Source: E44-bin32 sp034430595
Lineage (GTDB): Bacteria > Chloroflexota > Anaerolineae > Anaerolineales > E44-bin32
Direction: 5' to 3'
DNA length: 64,000 bases
NCBI GenBank assembly: GCA_034430595.1
Contig: DAOUEL010000090.1
Coordinates: forward strand, 46,019-110,018
The position numbers and the translations under genes are program-made. Under the pieces are notes generated by a model. That model worked only from the letters and a program-made list of their open reading frames with translations, did not search any database and was not told the DNA's origin. Positions 1 to 8,204 of the stretch are shown here, in pieces. Numbering within the stretch: position 1 is the stretch's first letter; every line of letters begins with the position of its first letter.

Positions 1-2
1 AC

Positions 3-83
3 CGCTATGTTGAAGCATTCGAAGCGGGTACGCCGGCTGAAGGAGGCGATGGAGTCACCGTCGTCCGGGTCAAAACCGGCTGA
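3..83 (+). CDS. C-terminal end of an unidentified protein (cut by window edge)
   Basis: The third forward frame is open from the window edge and ends at a TGA (81-83), giving 26 residues that finish VTVVRVKTG. The composition (GTPAEGGDG followed by a beta-strand-like VTVVRVKT) looks like a genuine protein end. The other two forward frames look less protein-like. The fragment is too short to assign a family. It is followed by about 215 bases without a gene, so it probably ends a transcription unit. Confidence 0.5.
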   Translation, partial: RYVEAFEAGTPAEGGDGVTVVRVKTG

Positions 84-224
84 TGGCAGTCGCTCGTTAA
101 TCCAACCTCACAGCGATATCTCCAATCCCGGGGGGGACAGTCTACGACCCCGCAACTCGAAACCCCCAGTTAGTCAGCCGATTTGATTCGCCTGCGCATC
201 GATCACTCTGAACCCCGGGGGGCT

Positions 225-252
225 TTGCCGACCAGCGCTCCTAAAGTATGAT
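225..252 (+). promoter_or_regulatory. Possible promoter for the small membrane protein gene
   Basis: TTGCCG (225-230) and TATGAT (247-252) are separated by 16 bases and lie about 45 bases before the start codon at 299. The -35 match is only partial. The rest of the 84-298 gap holds G/C runs but no other feature I can name. Confidence 0.3.
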
Positions 253-298
253 CACCACAAATGCAAAGTTTACCTAAGAATTCTCAGGGGAGCTGTCC

Positions 299-646
299 AT
301 GAATCCATGGGTTGAATCGCTCGGCCCGGTTTTTATCGCCGGATTTGCCCTCCAGCAGCTGCTCGAACTGCTGGATCCAGTCCTCGAACGAGTACTAAAG
401 CCGCAGAAAGCATGGCTTTTAAGTGCATTGGCACTCCTGCTGGGCCTTGGGATCACGCTCGTTCTCGGCCTGCGGGTGCTGCGCCCGTTTGGGTTGATAA
501 GAGCTGCCTGGCTGGATGCAATCCTGACAGCGCTGCTCATCTCGAGCGGCACGAAATGGCTGAACGACCTGTTGAAGATCATCAGTTACAAGAAGCAGGA
601 ACTGCAGGCACGCGCCGCACACCAGGCGCAGATGCAAGAGCACTGA
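299..646 (+). CDS. Small two-helix membrane protein, unknown function
   Basis: This is a 115-residue protein that I do not recognise. It has a hydrophobic N-terminal stretch, then a strong membrane segment around residues 38-61 (AWLLSALALLLGLGITLVLG) and another amphipathic or hydrophobic segment around 69-90. The tail is charged, Gln/Ala-rich and helical, ending QAQMQEH. A purine-rich CAGGGGAG lies about 6-14 bases upstream of ATG 299, which supports the start. The size and topology resemble phage holin-like or small envelope proteins, but no holin context is present. The tag gene follows after about 25 bases, so the two may be cotranscribed. Confidence 0.55.
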   Translation: MNPWVESLGPVFIAGFALQQLLELLDPVLERVLKPQKAWLLSALALLLGLGITLVLGLRVLRPFGLIRAAWLDAILTALLISSGTKWLNDLLKIISYKKQELQARAAHQAQMQEH

Positions 647-670
647 GTTGGCTTCCGGAGGCCTGGCTTG

Positions 671-1231
671 ATGGGGAGCATCGTTCGTTGCTTTGGCAGC
701 GGTGACCCGCTGATGGAGCAGTACCATGATGCGGAGTGGGGTGTGCCGGTTCACGACGACCGGATGCTGTTCGAGAAGCTGGTGCTCGATGGTTTCCAGG
801 CCGGCTTGTCCTGGCGCACCGTGCTGCACAAACGGGAAAACTTCCGCCAGGCCTTCGACCGCTTCGATCCGCAGCAAATGGCGCGGTACGGTGACTTTGA
901 ACGGGGGCGTTTGCTCAACGATGCAGGCATCATCCGCAATCGCTTGAAAATTGAGGCGGCGATTACCAACGCCAGGGCTTATCTTGACCTGCTCAAGGAG
1001 GAGGGTTCTTTCTCCGATTTCCTGTGGTCCTTCACCGGCGGCCGTACGTTGAAGTCAGCCCCACGTAGCTGGACAGATGTCCCGAGCTCGACGCCCGAGT
1101 CTGATGCCATGTCGGCGGCTTTAAAAGAGCGCGGCTTCAAATTTGTCGGCACAACAATCTGCTATGCATTCATGCAGGCGGTTGGAATCGTCGATGATCA
1201 CCTGCGTTCATGTCACCGTTTCTCCGGCTGA
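671..1231 (+). CDS. tag: DNA-3-methyladenine glycosylase I
   Basis: This base-excision repair enzyme removes 3-methyladenine from alkylated DNA. The 186-residue length is typical of Tag. The zinc-snap residues are all visible: Cys7 and His19 near the N-terminus and His177 and Cys181 near the end (DDHLRSCHRF), matching the spacing in the E. coli enzyme. The aromatic, HhH-like core is also present (HDAEWGVP, FQAGLSWRTVL, FVGTTICYAFMQAVG). A TTG three bases upstream (668) is in frame, but GGAGG at about 656-661 is better spaced for ATG 671. An alkyltransferase-like protein is encoded at 27885-28304, so the strain carries more than one alkylation-damage function. Confidence 0.92.
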   Translation: MGSIVRCFGSGDPLMEQYHDAEWGVPVHDDRMLFEKLVLDGFQAGLSWRTVLHKRENFRQAFDRFDPQQMARYGDFERGRLLNDAGIIRNRLKIEAAITNARAYLDLLKEEGSFSDFLWSFTGGRTLKSAPRSWTDVPSSTPESDAMSAALKERGFKFVGTTICYAFMQAVGIVDDHLRSCHRFSG

Positions 1232-1273
1232 CGGCTGGGGAGTGAACAGGGAACACTTTAAGTGAAGCGCCAC

Positions 1274-1301
1274 TTGACAGTCTCGATCTTTGGCCTAAAA
1301 T
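1274..1301 (+). promoter_or_regulatory. Sigma70-type promoter of the pyr operon
   Basis: A perfect TTGACA (1274-1279) and TAAAAT (1296-1301) are separated by 16 bases. Transcription would begin near 1308 and give a leader of about 140 bases before pyrC. That leader contains two hairpins, described separately. Confidence 0.75.
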
Positions 1302-1351
1302 GTCCAAGAATACGATATGCCGGATTTCAATCATCCATTGTCTCGTCCAGC

Positions 1352-1395
1352 TGCCCCTCCTGAGGCAAGTGCCTCTCGACGGGCATCCCTTTTTT
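1352..1395 (+). promoter_or_regulatory. Upstream hairpin in the pyr leader
   Basis: A nested stem-loop is visible: TGCCC (1352-1356) pairs with GGGCA (1381-1385), and inside it GAGGC (1362-1366) pairs with GCCTC (1371-1375) around an AAGT loop. A run of six or seven T follows (about 1389-1395) after a short spacer. It lies upstream of the clear terminator at 1404-1427 and is a candidate regulatory or protein-binding element. I could not match it to the PyrR binding-loop consensus, and no pyrR gene is in the window. Confidence 0.45.
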
Positions 1396-1403
1396 CAAGA
1401 TCA

Positions 1404-1427
1404 AGAGCCGAAAGGCTCTCTTTTTTT
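1404..1427 (+). terminator. Intrinsic terminator inside the pyr leader (attenuator candidate)
   Basis: AGAGCC (1404-1409), a GAAA tetraloop and GGCTCT (1414-1419) are followed by C and seven T (1421-1427). This is a textbook rho-independent terminator placed between the promoter at 1274-1301 and the pyrC start at 1448. The position means that operon expression must depend on read-through, as in transcription attenuation. Confidence 0.75.
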
Positions 1428-1447
1428 GCCAGCTCACGGAGGTGCGG

Positions 1448-2515
1448 ATGATCCAATTGCCAGGGTTGATCGACCCGCATGTACATCTGCGCGATCCGGG
1501 TGCGACTCACAAGGAAGACTTCGACAGTGGGACACAGGCCGCTCTGGCCGGCGGTTTCACCGTTGTTCTTGCGATGCCCAACACATCCCCACCGATCGTC
1601 GACTCGGCCTCCCTGGAGCAAGCCGAGCGGGCCGCAGCGCTTAAAGCACGCTGTGATTACGGCATCTTCCTCGGGGCCGGAGCTGAGAACGCAGGGCACG
1701 CGTTCGAACTTGCGGACCGGACCTGCGGTTTAAAACTCTACCTGGATCAGACCTACGGACCGTTGAAAATCGAATCGCTTGAGCAGCTTGAAGCGCATGT
1801 GGCAGCCTGGCCGCGGTCGAAGATGATTGCGGCCCATGCAGAAGGGCGTAGCCTGGCGGCGCTGCTGTTCCTGACCGGATTGTACGAACGTTCCGTCCAT
1901 ATCTGCCACGTAAGCCGCCGGGATGAAATTCTGCTCATTCGACGGGCGAAGGAGAAAGGCCAGCGTGTGACCTGCGAGGTCACCCCGCACCACCTGACCT
2001 TGACCGAGGATGATTTGCCCCGCCTGGGCGCTGGTCGTGGCGAGGTGCGCCCACGCCTGGCAACCCGCCGCGATCGCCAGGCGCTATGGGACAACCTGGA
2101 CGCGATCGATGTCATCGCCACCGATCATGCCCCCCATACCCTGGCTGAAAAAGACGGCGCGCAGCCGCCGCCCGGGTTTCCAGGGTTGGAGACTTCACTG
2201 GCGATTATGCTCACCGCAGTCCGAGAAGGACGGCTGACCATGGAGGACGTCATCGAGCGCATGCACACTCGACCAGCGCGCATCTTCGGTGTTCCTTCAC
2301 AACTGGAAACAGAAATTCTGATCGATCCCGAAGCGCGCTGGACGGTGGACGGAAAACGATTTTTCAGCCGCTGCGGCTGGACGCCGTTTGAGGGAATGCA
2401 GCTGTACGGGCGGGTACGTGAAGTTCGATTACGCGCAAGCACTGTCTATCGTGAAGGCGAGGTCCTGGCCGAACCAGGGAGCGGCAGGAACCTCTTTAAA
2501 GTATTGCGGGCGTAG
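1448..2515 (+). CDS. pyrC: Dihydroorotase, CAD-like type
   Basis: Dihydroorotase catalyses the third step of de novo pyrimidine synthesis, reversible cyclisation of carbamoyl-aspartate to dihydroorotate. The metal motif HVHLRDPG has His11 and His13. A lysine that would be carbamylated is at Lys96 (GLKLYL), and later ligands lie in VHICHVSRRDE, TPHHL and ATDHAPH. From memory, the segments GLKLYL, RSVHICHV, EVTPHHL and PPPGFPGLET resemble the dihydroorotase domain of the animal CAD protein more than E. coli PyrC. GGAGG (1438-1442) is spaced for ATG 1448, so I prefer it to the in-frame GTG at 1442. The length is 355 residues. It is the first gene of the pyr operon. Confidence 0.93.
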   Translation: MIQLPGLIDPHVHLRDPGATHKEDFDSGTQAALAGGFTVVLAMPNTSPPIVDSASLEQAERAAALKARCDYGIFLGAGAENAGHAFELADRTCGLKLYLDQTYGPLKIESLEQLEAHVAAWPRSKMIAAHAEGRSLAALLFLTGLYERSVHICHVSRRDEILLIRRAKEKGQRVTCEVTPHHLTLTEDDLPRLGAGRGEVRPRLATRRDRQALWDNLDAIDVIATDHAPHTLAEKDGAQPPPGFPGLETSLAIMLTAVREGRLTMEDVIERMHTRPARIFGVPSQLETEILIDPEARWTVDGKRFFSRCGWTPFEGMQLYGRVREVRLRASTVYREGEVLAEPGSGRNLFKVLRA

Positions 2516-2538
2516 GATACGCCCAAGGATACGCCCAA
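2515..2538 (+). repeat. Perfect 12-base tandem duplication between pyrC and pyrB
   Basis: GGATACGCCCAA occurs twice head to tail (2515-2526 and 2527-2538), immediately before the GGAGAG ribosome binding site of pyrB. It occupies most of the 33-base intergenic gap and probably reflects replication slippage. Confidence 0.85.
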
Positions 2539-2548
2539 GGAGAGATAA

Positions 2549-3547
2549 ATGGCTACCTTTGTTCCACCGACAGAACGCAGCACACCGAGCCCTCATCTTC
2601 CGCTCGGAGATCACCGCACGGCGCCTTTCTACGGTCACGACATCCTCTCGGTTTCCCAATTTGGCCGGGAGGACCTCGAGTACATCTTCGGCGTGGCGAG
2701 AGAGATGCGGGCGATGGTCGAACGCATCGGCACCTTCGATCTGCTGAAGGGGAAAATCCTGGCCAACCTTTTTTACGAGCCTTCCACCCGCACCTCGTCA
2801 TCATTTACAGCTGCCATGGAACGCCTGGGCGGGAGCGTAATCCCGATCAACGAGGTGCACTACTCATCGGTGGCAAAAGGGGAGTCGCTTCCGGATACCA
2901 TCCGGACGCTGGAGTGCTATGCCGATGTGATCGTATTGCGGCATCCCGAGGTCGGCTCGGCCAAACTTGCTGCCCAGTACGCGCGCAAGCCGATCATCAA
3001 CGGTGGTGACGGTACCGGTGAGCATCCAACTCAGGCGCTGCTCGACCTGTTCACCATCACGGAAGAGTTGGGCCATGCGGACGGGCTGACCGTCACGATG
3101 CTGGGAGACTTGAAATACGGCCGCACTGTGCATTCGCTTGCCCGGCTGCTCTCGCTCTACGACGTGCAGCTGCGCTACGTCGCACCTGATATCCTGGCCA
3201 TGCCGGCTGAGCTGGTTGAGGAGCTGGAAGGAAAGAACATCTCCCAGGCTTCGTTCACGACTCTCGAGCCTGTGCTGGCCGAAACAGATGTGCTCTATGT
3301 CACGCGGGTTCAGAAGGAACGCTTTGAGGACATGGAGCAGTATGAAAATGTGAAAGGCTCCTATGTCATCGGGCCGTCAACGATGAAGAAGGCCAAAGAT
3401 GAGATGATCGTGATGCACCCGCTGCCGCGGGTGGGGGAGATCAGCATGGAGCTCGACTCAGACCCGCGCGCCGCGTATTTCCGCCAGATGGAATACGGCC
3501 TGTACCTGCGCATGGCACTGCTGGCGATGGTGCTGGGGAAGGCATGA
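2549..3547 (+). CDS. pyrB: Aspartate carbamoyltransferase catalytic chain
   Basis: This enzyme condenses carbamoyl phosphate and aspartate, the committed step of pyrimidine synthesis. The carbamoyl-phosphate loop STRTS is at residues 79-83, HPTQ at 159-162 and the aspartate-side HPLPRVGE at 290-297. The swinging-loop region (YSSVAKGESLPDT) is intact. Its 332 residues fit a catalytic chain. No pyrI regulatory subunit is encoded in the window, so allosteric control of the E. coli type is not indicated here. The start ATG follows AAGGAGAG. The stop overlaps the next gene's start (ATGA), which indicates translational coupling to pyrF/E. Confidence 0.95.
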   Translation: MATFVPPTERSTPSPHLPLGDHRTAPFYGHDILSVSQFGREDLEYIFGVAREMRAMVERIGTFDLLKGKILANLFYEPSTRTSSSFTAAMERLGGSVIPINEVHYSSVAKGESLPDTIRTLECYADVIVLRHPEVGSAKLAAQYARKPIINGGDGTGEHPTQALLDLFTITEELGHADGLTVTMLGDLKYGRTVHSLARLLSLYDVQLRYVAPDILAMPAELVEELEGKNISQASFTTLEPVLAETDVLYVTRVQKERFEDMEQYENVKGSYVIGPSTMKKAKDEMIVMHPLPRVGEISMELDSDPRAAYFRQMEYGLYLRMALLAMVLGKA

Positions 3548-4956
3548 GCTTCTTCCAGCGCCTGCAGGCCCGGGTCGACCAGGTTGATTCACTGCTCTGC
3601 GTCGGGCTAGATCCGCATCCCGAGCTGCTGCCGGAAGCCAGCGCAAGCGCGGCGGCCGAGTTCTGTTTGCGCTTGATTGAAGCGACCGCCGATCATGTCT
3701 GTGCATTCAAGCCGAATGCTGCCTTCTTCGAAGCCTACGGTGGAGCGGGATGGGATGCGCTTGAACAGGTTATTCGGGCTGTTCCGGGAGGCATACCGGT
3801 TATTCTCGATGCCAAGCGCGGCGATATTGCCTCCACTGCCAAAGCCTATGCGCAGTCGGCCTTTACAAGGCTCGGAGCCGATGCAATCACGCTCAGCCCC
3901 TACCTGGGGGGTGATTCGATCCAGCCTTTCCTTGAAGATCCGGAAAAAGGAGTCTTCCTGCTTTGCAAGACCTCCAACCCGGGGGCAGATGACCTGCAGT
4001 CACTGCCCACCGCCGGGTCGGGACCGCTTTATCGGACCGTCAGCCAACTGGCCCAAACCTGGAATGTCCGTGACAACATCGGCCTGGTCGTCGGCGCGAC
4101 CGATACATCAGCTCTAACTCAGGTGCGGTTGGATGTACCCGAGATGTGGCTTCTCGCACCCGGTGTTGGCGCGCAGGGTGGGGATCTCGAGCGAGCGCTT
4201 ATGGCCGGTTTACGTGCGGATGGGAGCGGGATAATCATCCCGGTCTCGCGAGCAATCGCCGGCGCCGCAGATCCATGTGCAGCTGCGAGTGAGACGCGGA
4301 AAAAGATTAACGCCTGTCGCCGACGAGAGGGTGGTCCACCCTTCAAGGTAAGTGATGCGCGCCTGCAACTAGCGGATACCCTGCTGGCGGCCGGCTGCGT
4401 TCAATTCGGGAGCTTCACCTTGAAGTCTGGCTTGCAGTCCCCAATCTACTTCGATTTACGCCGGCTGGTATCACATCCCCGCTTGCTGAGGCTGGTCGCC
4501 CGGGCTTACCTTCCGATTCTCGAAAGCCTGGCCTTCGATCGACTGGCTGGGCTACCCTATGCCGCGCTGCCAATTATTACCGCCATCGCTCTCGCCAGCG
4601 ATTGGCCGATGATTTACCCGCGCAAGGAGATCAAGGATTACGGCACACGCGCACCGGTTGAGGGCGAATTCCAACCCGGCGAGCGGGTCGCCTTGATCGA
4701 TGACCTGGCGACGACCGGGGCCAGCAAGATTGAAGCGATTGAGCAGCTGGAGCGGGTTGGGCTGCGGGTAGAGGACGTCGTAGTATTGATCGATCGCGAG
4801 AGCGGTGCGCGCGAGGATCTGGAACGGAGAGGGATGCGCTTCCATGCCGTATTCAGGTTGAGCGAAATGCTTGATCACTGGGAGCAAGACGGCCTCGTTT
4901 CGGTTGAGCACGCAGATGCTGTGAGGAAGTTCCTGGCAGGGGGACCCAGCGGGTGA
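3544..4956 (+). CDS. pyrFE: Fused orotidine-5'-phosphate decarboxylase and orotate phosphoribosyltransferase
   Basis: This 470-residue fusion would carry out the last two steps to UMP. Residues 1 to about 265 are an OMP decarboxylase of the subfamily with DAKRGD (Asp89-Lys91-Asp94). Residues from about 275 to the end are an orotate phosphoribosyltransferase with the PRPP motif VALIDDLATTGAS (382-394) and the catalytic-loop segment YPRKEIKDYGT. The order is decarboxylase first, the reverse of animal UMP synthase. Reversed fusions are known from cyanobacteria and kinetoplastids. The start codon overlaps the pyrB stop. The joint lies in a Lys/Arg-rich linker (ETRKKINACRRREGG). Confidence 0.93.
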   Translation: MSFFQRLQARVDQVDSLLCVGLDPHPELLPEASASAAAEFCLRLIEATADHVCAFKPNAAFFEAYGGAGWDALEQVIRAVPGGIPVILDAKRGDIASTAKAYAQSAFTRLGADAITLSPYLGGDSIQPFLEDPEKGVFLLCKTSNPGADDLQSLPTAGSGPLYRTVSQLAQTWNVRDNIGLVVGATDTSALTQVRLDVPEMWLLAPGVGAQGGDLERALMAGLRADGSGIIIPVSRAIAGAADPCAAASETRKKINACRRREGGPPFKVSDARLQLADTLLAAGCVQFGSFTLKSGLQSPIYFDLRRLVSHPRLLRLVARAYLPILESLAFDRLAGLPYAALPIITAIALASDWPMIYPRKEIKDYGTRAPVEGEFQPGERVALIDDLATTGASKIEAIEQLERVGLRVEDVVVLIDRESGAREDLERRGMRFHAVFRLSEMLDHWEQDGLVSVEHADAVRKFLAGGPSG

Positions 4957-5015
4957 GGGTTGGCATGGAAAACGATGCCGGAATTGTATAAATCTAGCAT
5001 CGATTGGCGAGAAAC

Positions 5016-5945
5016 ATGATCGATCCAGAAGGTGATCACCGGCGAAGCGTGCTGCAAGCCGGTTTCGTGACCCTGCTCTGGTCCAGTTCCTGGGTGCTGA
5101 TCAAGTGGGGCCTGGTTGAAATTCCACCGCTAACATTCGTCGCACTCCGGTACGCACTGGCCGCTCTGATCATGCTCGCCTGGCTGGTGTTCAAGTTCCG
5201 CGGCCGGCTGGTGCCGATAAGCCGGTCGATGCGTGTACGGCTGGTCCTGCTAGGGATCTTCTACTATGCCATGGCGCAGGGGTCGCTCTTTGTCGCCCTG
5301 GCCTATCTCCCGGCAGTCTCCGTAAACCTGATCTTGAGTTTCACCTCTGTTCTGGTAGGCCTGGCAGCCGTGCCGACATTAGGCGAGCGCTTCACGCGCG
5401 GCCAGGCAGGAGGCGTAGGCCTGGCTTTAGCTGGAGCGTGTCTCTATTTCTTCGCGGTGAAAGGCGGGGGTGTGACGGGCAGCTGGGTGGGGATTATGGC
5501 TGCTGTCATCGGCCTGATATCCAACGCGACAGCGACCCTGCTCAGCCGGTCGGTGAACCGGGAAGGGACGCTTGATCCCGAAGGTGTGACCGCGATCAGT
5601 ATGAGTATCGGGGCGGTCATCATGCTGGCCGTTGCACTCCCGGTGGCAGGCTTGCCGCCGCTGAGCATCAAGAATTGGCTCTTCATTGTCTGGCTGGCGC
5701 TGATCAACACGGCCTTCGCTTTCACACTCTGGAACCGCACGCTGCGGACGTTGAGCGCGCTCGAATCGAGCATGATCAACAGCAGCATGATGATCCAGAT
5801 TCCGATCCTGGCGGTGATCTTCCTACATGAGCAGCTCCAACCGGTGCAGATCTTTGGCCTGCTGCTGGTGGTCGGTGGCATCTATCTCGTACAGCGCTTG
5901 CGCTGGATCGAGCCTTCCGGGCTCTCGCTGCCGCCGGACCCATGA
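5016..5945 (+). CDS. EamA/DMT-superfamily transporter
   Basis: This is a 309-residue integral membrane protein with about ten hydrophobic segments arranged as two EamA repeats. The first starts at FVTLLWSSSWVLIKWG and the second at SWVGIMAAVIGLISNA. Such proteins move small metabolites or act as exporters, and the substrate cannot be read from sequence. It sits inside the pyr operon, its stop overlapping the pyrD start (ATGA), so a pyrimidine-related substrate such as orotate, a nucleobase or a nucleoside is a reasonable guess. ATG 5016 is preferred to the in-frame TTG at 5004. A TATAAA at 4987-4992 could supply an internal promoter but lacks a clear -35. Confidence 0.85.
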   Translation: MIDPEGDHRRSVLQAGFVTLLWSSSWVLIKWGLVEIPPLTFVALRYALAALIMLAWLVFKFRGRLVPISRSMRVRLVLLGIFYYAMAQGSLFVALAYLPAVSVNLILSFTSVLVGLAAVPTLGERFTRGQAGGVGLALAGACLYFFAVKGGGVTGSWVGIMAAVIGLISNATATLLSRSVNREGTLDPEGVTAISMSIGAVIMLAVALPVAGLPPLSIKNWLFIVWLALINTAFAFTLWNRTLRTLSALESSMINSSMMIQIPILAVIFLHEQLQPVQIFGLLLVVGGIYLVQRLRWIEPSGLSLPPDP

Positions 5946-6979
5946 CTCTCTATACCCGCATCCTGCGACCGCTTCTCTTCCGGCTCGACCCCGAGCGAGC
6001 CCACCGCCTGACTCTTGACGCATTACAGCTGGCGACCGCGCTGCCCGGGATGCCCGCACTTCTGCGTTGGTACTTTGCAGCTCCACCCGGGAACGAGGTA
6101 CAGGTTTTCGGCTTGAAATTCGCCAACCCGCTCGGGCTGGCGGCTGGTTATGACAAGGATGGCCGGGCGATCGATGGCCTGGCGTGCCTGGGTTTCGGGC
6201 ACCTTGAGCTGGGCACTGTCACGCCCGAACCCCAGGTAGGGAACCCGCGGCCGCGCGTTTTCCGCCTGCCTGGCGATCAAGCCCTGATCAACCGGATGGG
6301 GTTTCCGAATTCTGGTGCCAAGGCACTGCTGCAGCGCTTGCCGCGCGCAGCGAATCGCAGCTTCATACTGGGGGTGAACATTGGGAAGGGTGCGGAGACG
6401 CCACTGGAACAGGCAGGCTCGGATTACCTGGCTCTCTTTCACACGTTCTACGATATTGCTGACTACCTGGTGGTTAACGTTTCTTCCCCGAACACCCTCG
6501 GGTTGCGCCGGCTGCAGGCGCGGCAGGCTTTGGGTGTGCTTCTGGCGGAACTCCAACGTGCCCGAGGGGAACGGTTGCAGGCGGGCGCACCTCGCAGGCC
6601 GCTCCTCGTGAAGCTTGCCCCCGACCTGTCACAGGGGGAATTGTCCGATGCGCTCTCGGCGATTCTGGACAACGGATTCGATGGGGTGATTGCTGCCAAT
6701 ACCACGGTCGACCGGGCAGGCTTGCACGACCCGCGACGCGTCGAAAGCGGGGGATTGAGCGGAGCTCCGCTAAGGGCACGCTCTACGGCAATGATACGGG
6801 ACATTCAACGCCTGACATCTGGCAGTTTGCCGATTATCGCAACCGGGGGGGTGTTCGGAGCGCGCGATGTGCAGGAGAAGCTCGATGCCGGTGCCAGCCT
6901 GGTGCAGTTGTATACCGGTCTTGTGTACCAGGGCCCGCGGCTGGTGAAATCGATCCTGGAGCAGCTCCTGCGAATGTAA
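5942..6979 (+). CDS. pyrD: Dihydroorotate dehydrogenase (quinone), class 2
   Basis: This FMN enzyme oxidises dihydroorotate to orotate and passes electrons to membrane quinone. The N-terminal extension (ILRPLLFRLDPERAHRLTLDAL) is the amphipathic helix that class 2 enzymes use for quinone and membrane contact. The FMN and active-site motifs are visible: NPLGLAAGYDKDG, INRMGFPNSG, NVSSPNT (catalytic Ser about 182) and IATGGVFGARD. The 345-residue length is usual. It closes the pyr operon, overlapping the transporter gene by four bases. With pyrC, pyrB and pyrFE all steps after carbamoyl phosphate are encoded together; carA and carB are not in the window. Confidence 0.95.
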   Translation: MTLYTRILRPLLFRLDPERAHRLTLDALQLATALPGMPALLRWYFAAPPGNEVQVFGLKFANPLGLAAGYDKDGRAIDGLACLGFGHLELGTVTPEPQVGNPRPRVFRLPGDQALINRMGFPNSGAKALLQRLPRAANRSFILGVNIGKGAETPLEQAGSDYLALFHTFYDIADYLVVNVSSPNTLGLRRLQARQALGVLLAELQRARGERLQAGAPRRPLLVKLAPDLSQGELSDALSAILDNGFDGVIAANTTVDRAGLHDPRRVESGGLSGAPLRARSTAMIRDIQRLTSGSLPIIATGGVFGARDVQEKLDAGASLVQLYTGLVYQGPRLVKSILEQLLRM

Positions 6980-7094
6980 CCCCGGGCGGCCGCTCTCTGC
7001 CGGGCGGAGACATTTGCCTGGCCGGGCCATGTGCCGTATCTTCCTGTTTGAGCGGCTTCATTTTGCGCGTCGCTATGAGCAAGGGGGATTCCCG

Positions 7095-8180
7095 ATGAAT
7101 TCGGATCAGCGTAGGTCAATCCGTACGCATGTGGGCGCGGCTCTCATGCTGCTCTTCATCGCGGCCGTATTCCTCTTCTTCCTCCAGCAGTCACGCCCGG
7201 CGATCAAGGTGACCGAAAGCCCGGAAGGCGGAGCGATCCCGGTGGCCGTGCATTTCAGTGAGCCTGGTTCACCGGCCTCCCGGTCACTGCGCGATGGGCC
7301 GGATGCGGCGCTGGCCGATGCAATCGACGCCGCGCGTTATTCGGTCGACATGGCTGTGTACCGGTTGGATCTGTGGAGCATACGTGATGCTTTGATCGAT
7401 GCCGCCCGGCGAGGTGTGCGTGTGCGGTTGGTCCTGGAGGGCGATAACGCGCATGAGCCCGAGGTGGAATCTATCCGACAGGCTGGCATTGAAGTCGTCG
7501 CTGACCAGCGTGCACCACTGATGCATCACAAGTTCGTCGTGATCGATCTATATGAGGTGTGGTCCGGGTCCATGAACTTTACCTTGAACGGCGCCTATCG
7601 AAACAACAATAACCTGATCCGCATCCAATCCAGGCAGTTAGCGACGGCGTATGTAAGTGAATTCGAGGAGATGTTCAGCGAACGGCGGTTTGGAGCGCTT
7701 TCAGCCCCGGACCTCGCACCGCAGGAGATAGATCTGGATGGTGGCTGGGTGATGGTTTACTTTGCGCCTGATTACGACGTAGCCCGGGCGCTGGATCCGT
7801 GGCTTGCATCCGCCCGGAGCGAAATCGACTTGCTAGTCTTCAATTTCACCAGTGATACGCTGGCCAAGCGGCTGATCGATCGAATGCAGGCTGGCGTGCA
7901 TGTCGCCGGCGTGTTTGAGAGCACTCAAGCCTCGAACAGCGGTGGGGAGTTCGACCGCCTGCGATCCGCCGGTGCGGATATGCGCCTTGACCGCAACCCG
8001 AATGACATGCACCATAAGGTGATCGTGATTGACGGAACGCTGGTTATTACCGGGTCCTACAATTTCAGCCGCGCCGCCCAGGAGGAGAATGACGAAAATC
8101 TGCTCCTGATCTACAGTCCTGACATTGCCGAGCAATACTTGATAGAATTCAGCCGGCTGTACGAGGCGGCAGCGCCCTGA
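7095..8180 (+). CDS. Membrane-anchored phospholipase D-like protein with two HKD motifs
   Basis: The protein has two PLD catalytic motifs: HHKFVVID (144-151) followed by GSMNFT, and HHKVIVID (306-313) followed by GSYNFS. One chain can therefore form a complete active site. A signal anchor of about 20 residues (LMLLFIAAVFLFFLQQ) follows a short basic N-terminus, which places the catalytic domains outside the cytoplasm. PLD-family members hydrolyse phosphodiesters in phospholipids or nucleic acids; the substrate is not predictable here. The start ATG 7095 follows AAGGGGGA, and a longer TTG-initiated reading from 7014 is unlikely. The next gene begins 24 bases downstream. Length is 361 residues. 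Confidence 0.85.
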   Translation: MNSDQRRSIRTHVGAALMLLFIAAVFLFFLQQSRPAIKVTESPEGGAIPVAVHFSEPGSPASRSLRDGPDAALADAIDAARYSVDMAVYRLDLWSIRDALIDAARRGVRVRLVLEGDNAHEPEVESIRQAGIEVVADQRAPLMHHKFVVIDLYEVWSGSMNFTLNGAYRNNNNLIRIQSRQLATAYVSEFEEMFSERRFGALSAPDLAPQEIDLDGGWVMVYFAPDYDVARALDPWLASARSEIDLLVFNFTSDTLAKRLIDRMQAGVHVAGVFESTQASNSGGEFDRLRSAGADMRLDRNPNDMHHKVIVIDGTLVITGSYNFSRAAQEENDENLLLIYSPDIAEQYLIEFSRLYEAAAP

Positions 8181-8204
8181 GTTTGAACACGGAGGAAAGC
8201 ACGT

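Noticed and set aside
1300..1644. Open frame across the pyr leader into pyrC
   Set aside because: Its ATG coincides with the promoter -10, there is no ribosome site, and pyrC occupies another frame.
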